Source of the DNA: CAYMGM01 sp964390005
Lineage (GTDB): Bacteria > Pseudomonadota > Alphaproteobacteria > UBA9219
Direction: 5' to 3'
Assembly: GCA_964390005.1 (NCBI GenBank)
Contig: CAYMGM010000007.1
Location: 1 to 64,000, forward strand
Length of the DNA: 64,000 nt
The notes beneath the pieces were generated by a model. It was not told the origin of the DNA. It searched no databases and saw nothing but the letters and a program-made list of their open reading frames with translations. Every line of letters starts with the position of its first letter. Positions within the stretch are counted from its first letter, which is position 1. The translations under genes and the position numbers were made by a program. Positions 25,107 through 32,811 of this stretch are shown here, piece after piece.

Positions 25107-25136
25107 AAAAACCGCCCTACGAAGAGGGCGGTTTTT
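25107..25136. terminator. Intrinsic terminator
   Basis: AACCGCCCT and AGGGCGGTT pair around a six-base loop, flanked by an A-run and T5. It works in both orientations. On the minus strand it would end a transcript coming from the structured region at 25137-25365. Confidence 0.75.
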
Positions 25137-25365
25137 GAAGAGGCACTTATTCCGTTGACACGGGGGGTGCCGAAGGTGACACGGGTGGCTCGTTTTCTGC
25201 GAGCCGCCGCCGTTAGCGGCGTTCGTTTTTTTCGGCGCAAAAAGGGCGTTTCACCCCCCTTACCCGTCAAAAATGAGCGTTTTATCAACATCAGACCTGT
25301 TCCGTGATGAATAACAATGCCGCTTTATCATTGGCGACGCGATTTGTGTAGCACTTTTTGATGAA
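25137..25365 (-). other. Structured non-coding region, possible small RNA
   Basis: No convincing gene lies here. The minus strand has several pairing segments: GGGGGGTG with CACCCCCC, GGCTCG with CGAGCC around AGAAAA, and GCCGCTAACGGC. It stops at the terminator at 25107-25136. A terminator from the upstream small gene precedes it, so it would be an independent transcript. A weak -10-like TACACA lies at about 25345-25350. The transcript is inferred, not shown. Confidence 0.3.
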
Positions 25366-25368
25366 ACT

Positions 25369-25398
25369 AAAAAAAGGCCCGCCGAAGCGAGCCTTTTT
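25369..25398 (-). terminator. Intrinsic terminator with UUCG loop
   Basis: On the minus strand, AAAAAGGCTCGC and GCGGGCCTTTTT pair around TTCG, followed by a T-run. It lies directly after the stop of the gene at 25428-25670. Confidence 0.85.
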
Positions 25399-25427
25399 CC
25401 AACACCCAGAGAGGAAGGTAAACTGAT

Positions 25428-25670
25428 TTACAGCGACGCGCGCTGTTCGGGCGGCAACGTCATGCCGACCTCGTGAACGGCCCGGACGATGCGTTCGCCA
25501 ATACTGCCCGTGCGGGCAGCGGCGGCAGCATAACAACCCGGCGCCCGGCGGATCGCCGCCAGCGTCTTATCAAGAGCGACAAGGTTCGTCTGGTTCGTCA
25601 TAATGACGAGACGCTCCAGCGTTTCATCGGCTGAAGGGGCGGCGTATTGATAGTCGCGTTCCATAGACAT
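25428..25670 (-). CDS. Hypothetical 80-residue protein
   Basis: A small protein (starts MSMERDYQY) of unknown function. It has an acidic N-terminus, a helical middle (DETLERLVIMTNQTNLVALD) and an Ala-rich helix with one Cys. The longer frame to 25805 adds 45 residues without support; AAAGAGA lies in front of ATG 25670, so that is the chosen start. It is followed by a good terminator and is divergent from the flgC-like gene about 290 bp away. Confidence 0.5.
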   Translation of the reverse strand: MSMERDYQYAAPSADETLERLVIMTNQTNLVALDKTLAAIRRAPGCYAAAAARTGSIGERIVRAVHEVGMTLPPEQRASL

Positions 25671-25818
25671 TGTCGTTCTCTTTCTTCTCGGGTTGGTTGG
25701 CTTGACGGGTTTTTTCAAATCACCACCAAGTTCGTCCTTACAAATCCACCCTAACCCGAGAATACTGAATCCGAGGTTAATAGCTGGCACTTTTTTTGTC
25801 ACCAAAGCGTTGATTTTT

Positions 25819-25832
25819 CTAAATATATTTAG
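25819..25832. promoter_or_regulatory. 14-bp perfect palindrome, candidate operator
   Basis: CTAAATATATTTAG is a perfect palindrome in the 293-bp divergent region between the genes at 25428-25670 and 25964. It lies 149 bp and 132 bp from the two start codons. I do not recognise the cognate regulator. Confidence 0.35.
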
Positions 25833-25963
25833 GAATTCGTAGGGATTATTGACCTGTTGTTAACGGTTTCGCGCTAGAATTCAGTCCAGTCAAGACAAGC
25901 ACAAATCCATTATTTTTGTATATTTTTCAATACGTTGTCGATTTCTCTCGCGCGGGGGTTTGC

Positions 25964-26374
25964 ATGACCAATCAGCTTTCAATCGCCGTCACAGGCCTTA
26001 TGGACGCTTCTTTGCGCTTATCAACGGCTGCAAAAAATATTGCAAATGCCCAATCTTCCGGTCGCCTTCCAAGCGTGGCGGGAGAAAAAGCGACCTCTTA
26101 CACCCCCCAAGACGTCGTTACCTTGTCAAATAGCACGGGAAACAACAATCTTGGCGTTCGCAGTACAACGGTGGATCGCGACCCCTCTTATGAGCCCGCT
26201 TATGACCCGTCGTCGCCCAACGCCAATGATCAAGGTCTTGTTGCCACCCCCACGGTTGATATCGCCAGCGAAATCGTCAAAAGCATCATGGCCAGCGAAG
26301 CGTATAAAGCCAATGCGGCCGTCATTAAAGCCGCCTTAGAAAACGATAAAAAGCTGATGGACAGTCTGTCTTAA
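25964..26374 (+). CDS. FlgC-like flagellar rod-family protein
   Basis: A 136-residue protein with the layout of proximal rod proteins. The N-terminal helix is IAVTGLMDASLRLSTAAKNIANAQS (the rod signature with S/NIAN). A middle of about 55 residues contains DPSYEPAYDPSSPNANDQGLV. The C-terminal helix is VDIASEIVKSIMASEAYKANAAVIKAA, matching the flagellar basal-body rod C-terminal domain. It is close in length to FlgC (about 135), but no flgB or fliE lies beside it, so it is an orphan or paralogue, perhaps exported by the flagellar machinery. ATG 25964 starts the family-like sequence; the in-frame start at 25916 adds an unlike extension. Confidence 0.7.
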   Translation: MTNQLSIAVTGLMDASLRLSTAAKNIANAQSSGRLPSVAGEKATSYTPQDVVTLSNSTGNNNLGVRSTTVDRDPSYEPAYDPSSPNANDQGLVATPTVDIASEIVKSIMASEAYKANAAVIKAALENDKKLMDSLS

Positions 26375-26449
26375 CCTTCTGGGCCTTTTTGGGCGCAAGT
26401 GATGTTGTGATTGCGCCGTCCCGCCTTTCAGGCTTATAAAAACAAGGAC

Positions 26450-26471
26450 CCAAGAGCCTTAACGCTCTTGG
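26450..26471 (+). terminator. Hairpin downstream of the flgC-like gene
   Basis: CCAAGAGC and GCTCTTGG pair around a six-base loop, 76 bp after the stop codon. There is no T-run, so it may be a processing or weak termination signal. Confidence 0.3.
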
Positions 26472-26548
26472 CCGATCGGCACGTGAAAAACGTTGCCTGA
26501 ACAATTTCTAGCGCGGTTTTTCGAAAAGATCGGGGACCAAATAGGCAC

Positions 26549-28930
26549 ATGACGGGAAGATATCGTTCACCTAAGCTTTTAGCGAGCTTTGGCTTGCTGC
26601 TTTCGATGACGCTTGCGCCAGAGGCCTTTGCGCGCGGAAGCGATATCGCGCCTGCCCCTTCGCGCGCGCCGCGGACGGCTGTTCATCAGCAAGTTTTAGG
26701 CGGTTCAAAAGCGCCCGCCGCACCGCCGCGCTTTGTCGAAGGCCCAGCCGTCACGCTCGATAACGAGCATATTCGGATCGGCGATGTCGATCTACGCCTT
26801 TTTGGCATTGTTCCACCGCAGCTTTCCGCACCCTTTGGGCCGCAGACGCGTTCGCTTTTGGACAGCTTGATCGGCACCGGCTTTATTTCTTGCACGATCA
26901 AAGACCGTGAACGCGACGGGCGTCTCTTGGCTTCGTGTAAAAGCGCGCATAGCGGTGATTTTGCTTTAGATCTTTTGCGCCGCGGCCTTGCCGTCACCGC
27001 ACGTGGCTCTCTACGTGGATCCGACCTTTTATCGACTTATTTAGCCGCCGAACAAGCGGCTCAAACGCAGCGGCTCGGCTTATGGTCCGTCAAAGTTCCC
27101 ACGGCGGCATCAGACAGCAGTATCCGCGATGCCGCGCAGGTGAGCGCCGACAAAGCTGCCGCCGCCACAAAGGAAGCTGCCGAAGCGAAGCTGGCGAAAG
27201 AAGAGCAACCCGTTAAGCCAGAGCTTCAACCCGATGTGTCCGTCTTGACAGCCAAAGCAAAAGCCGAGCCTGAAGCCCCCAAAGCACCCGAGCCCAAGGC
27301 AACCGACAATCCTAAAACGACCGATACTCTAAGCCCGGTCGCCTTGCCCGCCTCGGCTTTAAAACCAGGCGCCGGAACCAAGCTTCCGGTCGAAACCAAG
27401 CAACAGATTCCCGTCTTGGCGGATGCGCTTCAGGCTGAAATTGCCGCGGCCTTGGATGATACCCAAGACGATAACGCCGCAAGCGATCCTTCTTCATGGA
27501 CGCGCTATCAATTCCTTTTAGGCTGTCTTGTGTTGGCACTGACAGGCTTTGGCGTCACAGCAGGGCGCGCGTGGAACAATGCCCGCGCCCGCCGCGCCGC
27601 CCGCCGCGATGTCGCCGATGCGCTTATGGGCGAACTTACCGCCGCCCGCGCAACGTGCGGGCAACGGTTAAGCCAGCTTCAAACCGGCAACGCCTCGGCC
27701 AGCGCGGGCTTTCCACGTTTGCGCGCCATCGTCTTTCAAGCCTATGCCAACCGCCTGGGTCTTTTAGGGCCTGTTTTGTCGCGCCAAATTGGGTCCATCT
27801 ATGGCCAGGCCGCCGATTATGCCGCTTATTTCAATGTCGCGCCGTCTTCTGAAAGCGCGGTGGTGCCCCGCCCCCATGATGCCGAAGCCAAAAAGCAGGC
27901 TCTTGAGACGCTTATCGGTTATATCGATGCCGTCTTGCCTCAATTGGCCGTCAACCGCAAAATCGTCGTAAACAAACAGATCGCCGCAAAGCGCCGCGGC
28001 TATGGTCGCCTGAAAGGGATTGTCAAAAGAACCGCTCAAGCGTCGGCCTACGCCCTTTTTGCTCTTTTCCGAACCTTTAACAAGGCGCTGAAAAGCAGCG
28101 CGGCCCGGGTCCAATCTTCCGGCGCAAAAACATTTGCGGCAATCCAAGCCATCCGTGCGGCGCAAGCTGCCGCGCGCCAGCAAAAAGAAGCAGCCCCGCC
28201 CCCCGAAGTTTCCCTGACGACCACGCAAGACGCCATCCAGACCGACGCGCCAAAGGCCGAAGCGAGTCAACCATCTTCGCAACCCGCACCGGATACGTCC
28301 CTTGTCGCGGATCAGGCCGCGGCAGCACCTTTGCCGCCTCTGCCCTCTTTTGCCCCCCAATTTATCGATCTGAACCACCTCAGCGACGAGCCCGAGACAA
28401 CGGTCCCCACCAGCGACGCCTTACAAGATGCCGCGCAACCGACAGCGTCTACGCTGCCGCCTGAACGATCACAAGATAAAGATCAGCAAGAAGAAAAACC
28501 TGCCCTTATAGACCCGACAGCCTCTATCGCGACCGCACCGTCACCGTCGGTCGCCCCTCAACCGGAAAAAGGAGAGGATCAGCCCCGTCATCAAGCGCCC
28601 GTTCAACAGCAGCGAACCAAACGCGCAACGGCCAAAAACAAGCAGGGAAAAGCAAAGACCTCAAAAACGGCTTCAAAAGACAAGGCAACAGCCCCAAAGG
28701 ATCAGGCCGAAAGCGACGGGGAGACGTTGTGGGTTAAATTACGCCATCTGGCCCAAATGCACGCGCACGCGCGCCCCGCGGGTAAAAACCATGACCTGGA
28801 TGATGGCTTTTATGCCACCTATGGTGGGTTGACCCCTGAAGAAATTGAGGCCCTTGCCTTTGGCGACACGCCGGTGGACGATGGCGAGATGTTTGCGGCC
28901 TCTTTGCCCCTCAAACAAGGTAAACATTAA
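26549..28930 (+). CDS. Large membrane protein with periplasmic SNase-like domain
   Basis: A 793-residue protein with a signal peptide (LLASFGLLLSMTLAPEAFA). Residues about 70-190 resemble the staphylococcal-nuclease fold (LDNEHIRIGDVDLRLFGIVPP, TIKDRERDGRLLASC, LDLLRRGLAV, AEQAAQTQRLGLW), but the Pro-Glu of active enzymes is Pro-Gln and the catalytic set looks incomplete. Residues 195-310 form an Ala/Lys/Pro-rich linker. A membrane helix at about 318-338 (FLLGCLVLALTGFGVTAGRA) leads to a helical cytoplasmic domain (about 345-560), then a long Pro/Gln/Lys-rich disordered region and a conserved-looking acidic C-terminus (GETLWVKLRHLAQM, LTPEEIEALAFG). Function unknown. Confidence 0.6.
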   Translation: MTGRYRSPKLLASFGLLLSMTLAPEAFARGSDIAPAPSRAPRTAVHQQVLGGSKAPAAPPRFVEGPAVTLDNEHIRIGDVDLRLFGIVPPQLSAPFGPQTRSLLDSLIGTGFISCTIKDRERDGRLLASCKSAHSGDFALDLLRRGLAVTARGSLRGSDLLSTYLAAEQAAQTQRLGLWSVKVPTAASDSSIRDAAQVSADKAAAATKEAAEAKLAKEEQPVKPELQPDVSVLTAKAKAEPEAPKAPEPKATDNPKTTDTLSPVALPASALKPGAGTKLPVETKQQIPVLADALQAEIAAALDDTQDDNAASDPSSWTRYQFLLGCLVLALTGFGVTAGRAWNNARARRAARRDVADALMGELTAARATCGQRLSQLQTGNASASAGFPRLRAIVFQAYANRLGLLGPVLSRQIGSIYGQAADYAAYFNVAPSSESAVVPRPHDAEAKKQALETLIGYIDAVLPQLAVNRKIVVNKQIAAKRRGYGRLKGIVKRTAQASAYALFALFRTFNKALKSSAARVQSSGAKTFAAIQAIRAAQAAARQQKEAAPPPEVSLTTTQDAIQTDAPKAEASQPSSQPAPDTSLVADQAAAAPLPPLPSFAPQFIDLNHLSDEPETTVPTSDALQDAAQPTASTLPPERSQDKDQQEEKPALIDPTASIATAPSPSVAPQPEKGEDQPRHQAPVQQQRTKRATAKNKQGKAKTSKTASKDKATAPKDQAESDGETLWVKLRHLAQMHAHARPAGKNHDLDDGFYATYGGLTPEEIEALAFGDTPVDDGEMFAASLPLKQGKH

Positions 28931-28962
28931 ACGGAGCATCCCAGAAAGAAGACGAAAGCCCG

Positions 28963-28991
28963 TTGATCGCGTGACGGGTTTCGGGTATGGT
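28963..28991 (+). promoter_or_regulatory. Promoter of tRNA-Gly
   Basis: TTGATC (28963-28968) and TATGGT (28986-28991) are 17 bp apart. Transcription would start about 15 bp before the tRNA 5' end at 29013. Confidence 0.55.
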
Positions 28992-29012
28992 GCGCTTCGC
29001 GCCGAGCGGTTT

Positions 29013-29086
29013 GCGGGTGTAGCTCAATGGTAGAGCAGAAGCTTCCCAAGCTTACGACGAGGGTTCGATTCCCTTCACCCGCTCCA
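29013..29086 (+). tRNA. tRNA-Gly(CCC)
   Basis: A 74-nt cloverleaf. The acceptor GCGGGTG pairs with CACCCGC, the D-arm is GCTCAATGGTAGAGC, the anticodon loop is TTCCCAA with anticodon CCC at 29045-29047, and the T-arm is GAGGG/TTCGATT/CCCTT. The discriminator is T and CCA is encoded. The first pair of the anticodon stem is a G-A mismatch. The 3' end is repeated three times immediately downstream. Confidence 0.93.
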
Positions 29087-29312
29087 TAATCTGAACCGCT
29101 GTACGAACCCTCGTTTTTCGTTTTGCGTGCCCATGGCCCGCGGGGGTTCGATCCCCTTCACCCGCTCCATTTCCTGAACCGCTGTACGAACCCTCGTTTT
29201 TCGTTTTGCGCGCCCATGGCCCGCGGGGGTTCGATTCCCTTCACCCGCTCCATTATCTGAACCGCTGTACGAACCCTCGTTTTTTGTTTTGCGTGCCCAT
29301 GGCCCGCGGGGG
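29061..29312 (+). repeat. Three 83-bp tandem repeats containing the tRNA-Gly 3' end
   Basis: The segment starting GGGTTCGATTCCCTTCACCC at 29061 recurs at 29144 and 29227, and a fourth start (GGGG) is seen at 29310 before the match breaks. Each unit holds the last 26 nt of the tRNA, then TCTGAACCGCTGTACGAACC and a T-rich stretch, ending GCCCATGGCCCGCGG. Copies differ at a few positions. Such copies are expected from repeated integration at a tRNA or from tandem duplication. The sequence beyond 29312 is unrelated. Confidence 0.85.
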
Positions 29313-29363
29313 CGACCAATCAAGACTCAAACCTGGCAGCGTCGGCGACCCCCAAACAGCCCC

Positions 29364-30143
29364 TTACATCATTCCGGCTTCGACGACAAAACGGCCAAGA
29401 TTGGGATGATGACGCGGAGGAATGGAAGCCTCTTTTGCTTGCGTTGGCTGAAAATTCTTGAAGCGTTTTGTGATCTCTTCGCCTTCGTTGACGAGGACGA
29501 GCCGAAACGAATGGTGTGCGGCCTTTGACGACTTATCGAGATCCTGACGATGTTTGGCAAACACATCGCACCACGTGGCCATCTTTGCTAAAAGATCTTT
29601 GCCGTTTCTTGTTGTTGAAGAAGCGGGGGGAAGATCATTTTGAGCCGCGGTTTTAAAAAACTGGCCCAGCGTTTCATAATAAGCGGAAGCACCAGGAACC
29701 GCAGCCAGAAGAACAAGATCGGCCCCGAACAGATGGGGAAGAGGGGTGTGTTCCAAAAGGTCTATTCCGACAGGGATTCTTTCTTTAGCTTTCAGACAAA
29801 GCCCTCCACTGCTTTGCATCTTGGATTGCCAATCCCAGCGTTCAGCGCGAGGGTCTGCGCAACATGTTGTGAAATCATTGTACCGAAGCTCGCCGTTCTC
29901 AAGAGGAGCCCGGACCATGCTCTGTAGAACCGCCGTGTAGACATTGAAATAGGTCTCATCCCTGTTCAAAAACGCCGTTGAAAAAGGCGTTTTTCCAGAT
30001 CCCATCGGACCGTAAGAGGCAACGATTAAAGTTTCTTTTTGAGGGTTCGCCCCAAGGAGCGGCGCATAAAAAACCTCGCCAAAATGGTAGCCAATCCGGT
30101 CTGTCGTCGTTACGTCTGGCGTAGTAAATTGTTGAAATGGCAT
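29364..30143 (-). CDS. P-loop NTPase-like protein of unknown function
   Basis: A 259-residue protein with a Walker A motif, SYGPMGSGKTPFSTAFL (about residues 44-60), whose surroundings recall the TsaE type GxxGxGKT-T, though the rest does not clearly match TsaE. An acidic strand (GADLVLLAAVPG, 142-153) could be Walker B-like but lacks the usual Asp-Glu pair. Two adjacent Cys (TTCCADPRAERWDW) are notable. AAGGAA precedes the ATG. It lies directly beyond the tRNA-derived repeats, so it is the first gene of a possible integrated segment. Confidence 0.5.
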   Translation of the reverse strand: MPFQQFTTPDVTTTDRIGYHFGEVFYAPLLGANPQKETLIVASYGPMGSGKTPFSTAFLNRDETYFNVYTAVLQSMVRAPLENGELRYNDFTTCCADPRAERWDWQSKMQSSGGLCLKAKERIPVGIDLLEHTPLPHLFGADLVLLAAVPGASAYYETLGQFFKTAAQNDLPPASSTTRNGKDLLAKMATWCDVFAKHRQDLDKSSKAAHHSFRLVLVNEGEEITKRFKNFQPTQAKEASIPPRHHPNLGRFVVEAGMM

Positions 30144-30330
30144 AATATTCCTTGTGTATTACGATCCGAGGGACTTGGAAATGCGAGCAAGTTTAGCCTT
30201 TTATAGAAGATTAGGGGCCTTTTTTTACTTTCATATTTACTGATGATGACGTGATCCCCTGCCCAGAAAATCAGGTGCGTTGAGAGGTGGATGGCGTCAT
30301 AACGGCCCAAAGACCTTTGAGAAAAGAAGA

Positions 30331-31365
30331 TCAGCTACCCGCGCGCATCGCGGCGCAAGCCTGACGCGCAGCGCGTAAGTTGGCGGCCCGGTGGGGGCGA
30401 TAAACGGCAAAAGAACGTATCGGCTTAGACGCCTTGCGCGAAGCAGGCTCAACAACAGCGGGGGCGCTCGTCAAAGAAACGGATGCAGACGGTGCCGCCT
30501 TTGTTTCACGATAAAAGACTTGGCGCATCGCGCGTTGAAAAAGCGTTTGCGGCGAGGTCAGGTTTTCGGCACGCAGCCCCTCATAATAATCAGCGGCATA
30601 ATGTTGCGTCAGGATGTTGTTGCCTTGGACCGCAAAAACATTGGTCAGCGCCGCAAGCCATAAACCATTTGCCACGCCAACAACCGCATTTATCGCCGAT
30701 ACACCTGCTAAAGCCATCATTGGCGCGCCCTTATTCAAGCGAAGGGCGCCTATTTTCCCTGTTGCGATCAGAGCCCCGGCCCCTAAGGCCGCCGCAATCG
30801 GCACCGCCGCAAAAACACCAAAGCTCCCAGCCAGGCCCGCCAGCATTCCTGAACAACAAACACCGGCTGCGGATAAAAACTGCGGGCTTGATAAAACATC
30901 GCGCCATGTTTTATCGGAACGGACGCTCTGAGGATTATTAAGCTGCGTGCCAAAAACCATATTACTGGCCGCAAAAAAGCCCGTCGCGCCTGCGGCCATC
31001 CATCCCGCAAGGCTCAACGGATTCATGGCCGCGACCAACAAAGATCCCGCAAAGATAAAGTTCTGTGCAAACCCCAAACGGATGAGCGTGCTTCCCGGAC
31101 GATCGTTCTGCATTTCGTGCGCAAGCCAAGGACCGAGTTTACCTAAAAGCTTATTCTTCGCAAAAAAGCGGTTTTGCAGCGCCGCCTCAACTTTATCCAA
31201 GGACTTCGCAATCTTGCCTCTGACCAAGGCGCGAAACAAAACGCCAGCAGAGATCAGAGCCGACGGGAGGGCGACATAAGGATCTGGGATCTGCGCAAAT
31301 AAGAAGATATTGCTCAGTGAAAAATTGACGCCCGCGTCATCGCGTAATTTTTTAAAAAGTTCCAT
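30331..31365 (-). CDS. Hypothetical multi-pass membrane protein
   Basis: A 344-residue protein with several hydrophobic segments in the middle: LGFAQNFIFAGSLLVAAM, LAGWMAAGATGFFAAS, AAGVCCSGMLAGLAGSFGVF, AAVPIAAALGAGALIATG and MMALAGVSAINAVVGVANG. The first 60 residues are partly amphipathic, and the last 65 are a basic, Ala/Ser/Pro-rich cytoplasmic tail (RSFAVYRPHRAANLRAARQA). I do not recognise the family. It is about 190 bp upstream of the P-loop gene in the same direction. Small Ala/Gly-rich helices could indicate a transporter-like fold. Confidence 0.5.
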   Translation of the reverse strand: MELFKKLRDDAGVNFSLSNIFLFAQIPDPYVALPSALISAGVLFRALVRGKIAKSLDKVEAALQNRFFAKNKLLGKLGPWLAHEMQNDRPGSTLIRLGFAQNFIFAGSLLVAAMNPLSLAGWMAAGATGFFAASNMVFGTQLNNPQSVRSDKTWRDVLSSPQFLSAAGVCCSGMLAGLAGSFGVFAAVPIAAALGAGALIATGKIGALRLNKGAPMMALAGVSAINAVVGVANGLWLAALTNVFAVQGNNILTQHYAADYYEGLRAENLTSPQTLFQRAMRQVFYRETKAAPSASVSLTSAPAVVEPASRKASKPIRSFAVYRPHRAANLRAARQACAAMRAGS

Positions 31366-31520
31366 GAGCGGCTTTATAATCCCTTTTTATCTCAGGATCA
31401 TTTTACACGCCCCCGCCCCTTCTTCGGCGCTCTTTTTTGCTTTCAAGCTTTTAGGATTGAAACGGCCCCGCGGCTTGGTTAAGTTTTCATGATTTTAACG
31501 CTTTTTTGGGGGAGGCCTTG

Positions 31521-31880
31521 ATGGCTTACGACACCAGTAACGTTTTTGCCCGGATTCTACGCGGTGAAATCCCATGCACAAAGCTCTATGAAGACGACTT
31601 TGCCTTGGCTTTTCCCGACATTGCGCCCAAAGCGCCGGTCCATGTCCTGATCATCCCCAAAGGGCCTTATACCCACCAAATGGATTTTGCGCAAAACGCA
31701 ACCGAGGCTGAACTTGTTGGGTTTCAGCGCGCTCTTGGCAACGTGATCGCCCAGCTTAACATGCCGGGCGGCTATCGCGTCATCGCCAATGCTTTGGCCG
31801 ATGGCGGGCAAGAGGTTCCCCATTTCCACCTGCATATTCTTGGCGGCGCGCCTTTAGGGCCGATGCTTTGCGAGAAATAA
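31521..31880 (+). CDS. HIT-family nucleotide hydrolase
   Basis: A 119-residue histidine-triad protein of the HINT/HIT branch, probably cleaving AMP-linked phosphoramidates or related nucleotides in the cytosol. FARILRGEIPCTKLYEDDFA is the usual N-terminus, LIIPKGPYTH a conserved strand, and VPHFHLHILGG the H-x-H-x-H active site. GGGGGAGG lies six bases before ATG 31521, which fixes the start. It stands between the possible accessory genes and the minus-strand ankyrin-like gene, which ends 5 bp downstream. Confidence 0.93.
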   Translation: MAYDTSNVFARILRGEIPCTKLYEDDFALAFPDIAPKAPVHVLIIPKGPYTHQMDFAQNATEAELVGFQRALGNVIAQLNMPGGYRVIANALADGGQEVPHFHLHILGGAPLGPMLCEK

Positions 31881-31884
31881 GGGG

Positions 31885-32529
31885 CTACGCCGCACCGAGA
31901 TAACAAGCAGCCTTTGCTGGCTCGGGCGTCGGTTGAACGCTGACATCGTTGCGCTGAACAGGGCACGGCGGTGCTGTTTCGATCTGTTGCCGTTTACGTG
32001 CATAGACAGCCTTATCGATCGTTTTCACCATTGCGTCATTTGCCGCAAATGCCGCGCGATCACGTAAAACGCCAACTTGTTCGGCGGACAGGTTAAAGTC
32101 TTCAATCAGCTTTCCGGCTGACGCGCAGCAATTGCCATCAACCGCGGCTTCGGCAGCCTCATAGACCATGGCAGGCGTCAAATGCGCCCCGGCCCGAACG
32201 CCAACTTCACCGACCAAAATCGGGTTGTCATTCTTTGCCGCGTTTAAAAAGGCGCTGGCATTGTTCGCCATAACGTTCACAGGCCTGGCGTTGGGATAAT
32301 TCAGCAGAAAAAGCGCATTTTCAGTTCTGTTCTCTTTGACCGCCGTCCGAAAAGGCAAATCATCGCGAAAATGCAGCGGGGCACCACTTTGAAGAAGATG
32401 GTCTAGATACCAAAGCTGCAACGACGCAAAGCCGAACAACGACGCCACTTTGACGCTCTCAACAAGCTTATGACCAAGTTTTGTTTCATGTGACGGCTTT
32501 TGAGCCGTGTCCTGAAAAAAGCGGTTCAT
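31885..32529 (-). CDS. Hypothetical protein with ankyrin-like helices
   Basis: A 214-residue protein. Residues about 35-85 resemble one to two degenerate ankyrin repeats (LWYLDHLLQSGAPLHFRDDL, PFRTAVKENRTENALFLLNY). The middle contains an Asn/Ala-rich helix and a Cys pair (DGNCCASAGKL). The C-terminal 40 residues are Pro/Gln-rich with Cys near the end (PPCPVQ, AACYLGAA). The start at 32529 has AAAGG eight bases upstream. The function is unknown; a protein-interaction role is inferred only from the repeat type. It is divergent from mnmG. Confidence 0.5.
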   Translation of the reverse strand: MNRFFQDTAQKPSHETKLGHKLVESVKVASLFGFASLQLWYLDHLLQSGAPLHFRDDLPFRTAVKENRTENALFLLNYPNARPVNVMANNASAFLNAAKNDNPILVGEVGVRAGAHLTPAMVYEAAEAAVDGNCCASAGKLIEDFNLSAEQVGVLRDRAAFAANDAMVKTIDKAVYARKRQQIETAPPCPVQRNDVSVQPTPEPAKAACYLGAA

Positions 32530-32811
32530 GGAACATGCCTTTAAAAAGAAACGCGCCACAATGTGACCACAATGTGGCGAAGCGGTGTCTTAATCCTTTT
32601 TTAAGTTTGTGCAAGATCTTTTTTTATTTGCGAGAACTTCACGGCAACAAAGTATTTATCCTTTTGATTTGTCGAATTAATTTATTTTTTCTTGCTTCTG
32701 ACTTTATTCTTTTATATCTCGATTCTTCGTTTTTACATGAAACTGAAGTCTTTCTTGCAGGAAACGACTCTTGATCCTATACAGCCTTATGTTTTGACGA
32801 GGGCTGGACCG

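Noticed and set aside
25293..25345. A tmRNA-like tag (ANDKAALL) on the minus strand
   Set aside because: The frame continues to FITEQV before the stop, whereas tags end in small hydrophobic residues such as LAA or VAA; no acceptor-stem pairing was found.
29061..29312. A possible CRISPR array
   Set aside because: Units of 83 bp are contiguous copies without unique spacers, and they contain the tRNA 3' end; no cas genes are near.
29364..30143. Assignment of the P-loop gene as tsaE
   Set aside because: The Walker A region is similar, but the protein is much longer than TsaE and lacks the other conserved blocks I would expect.
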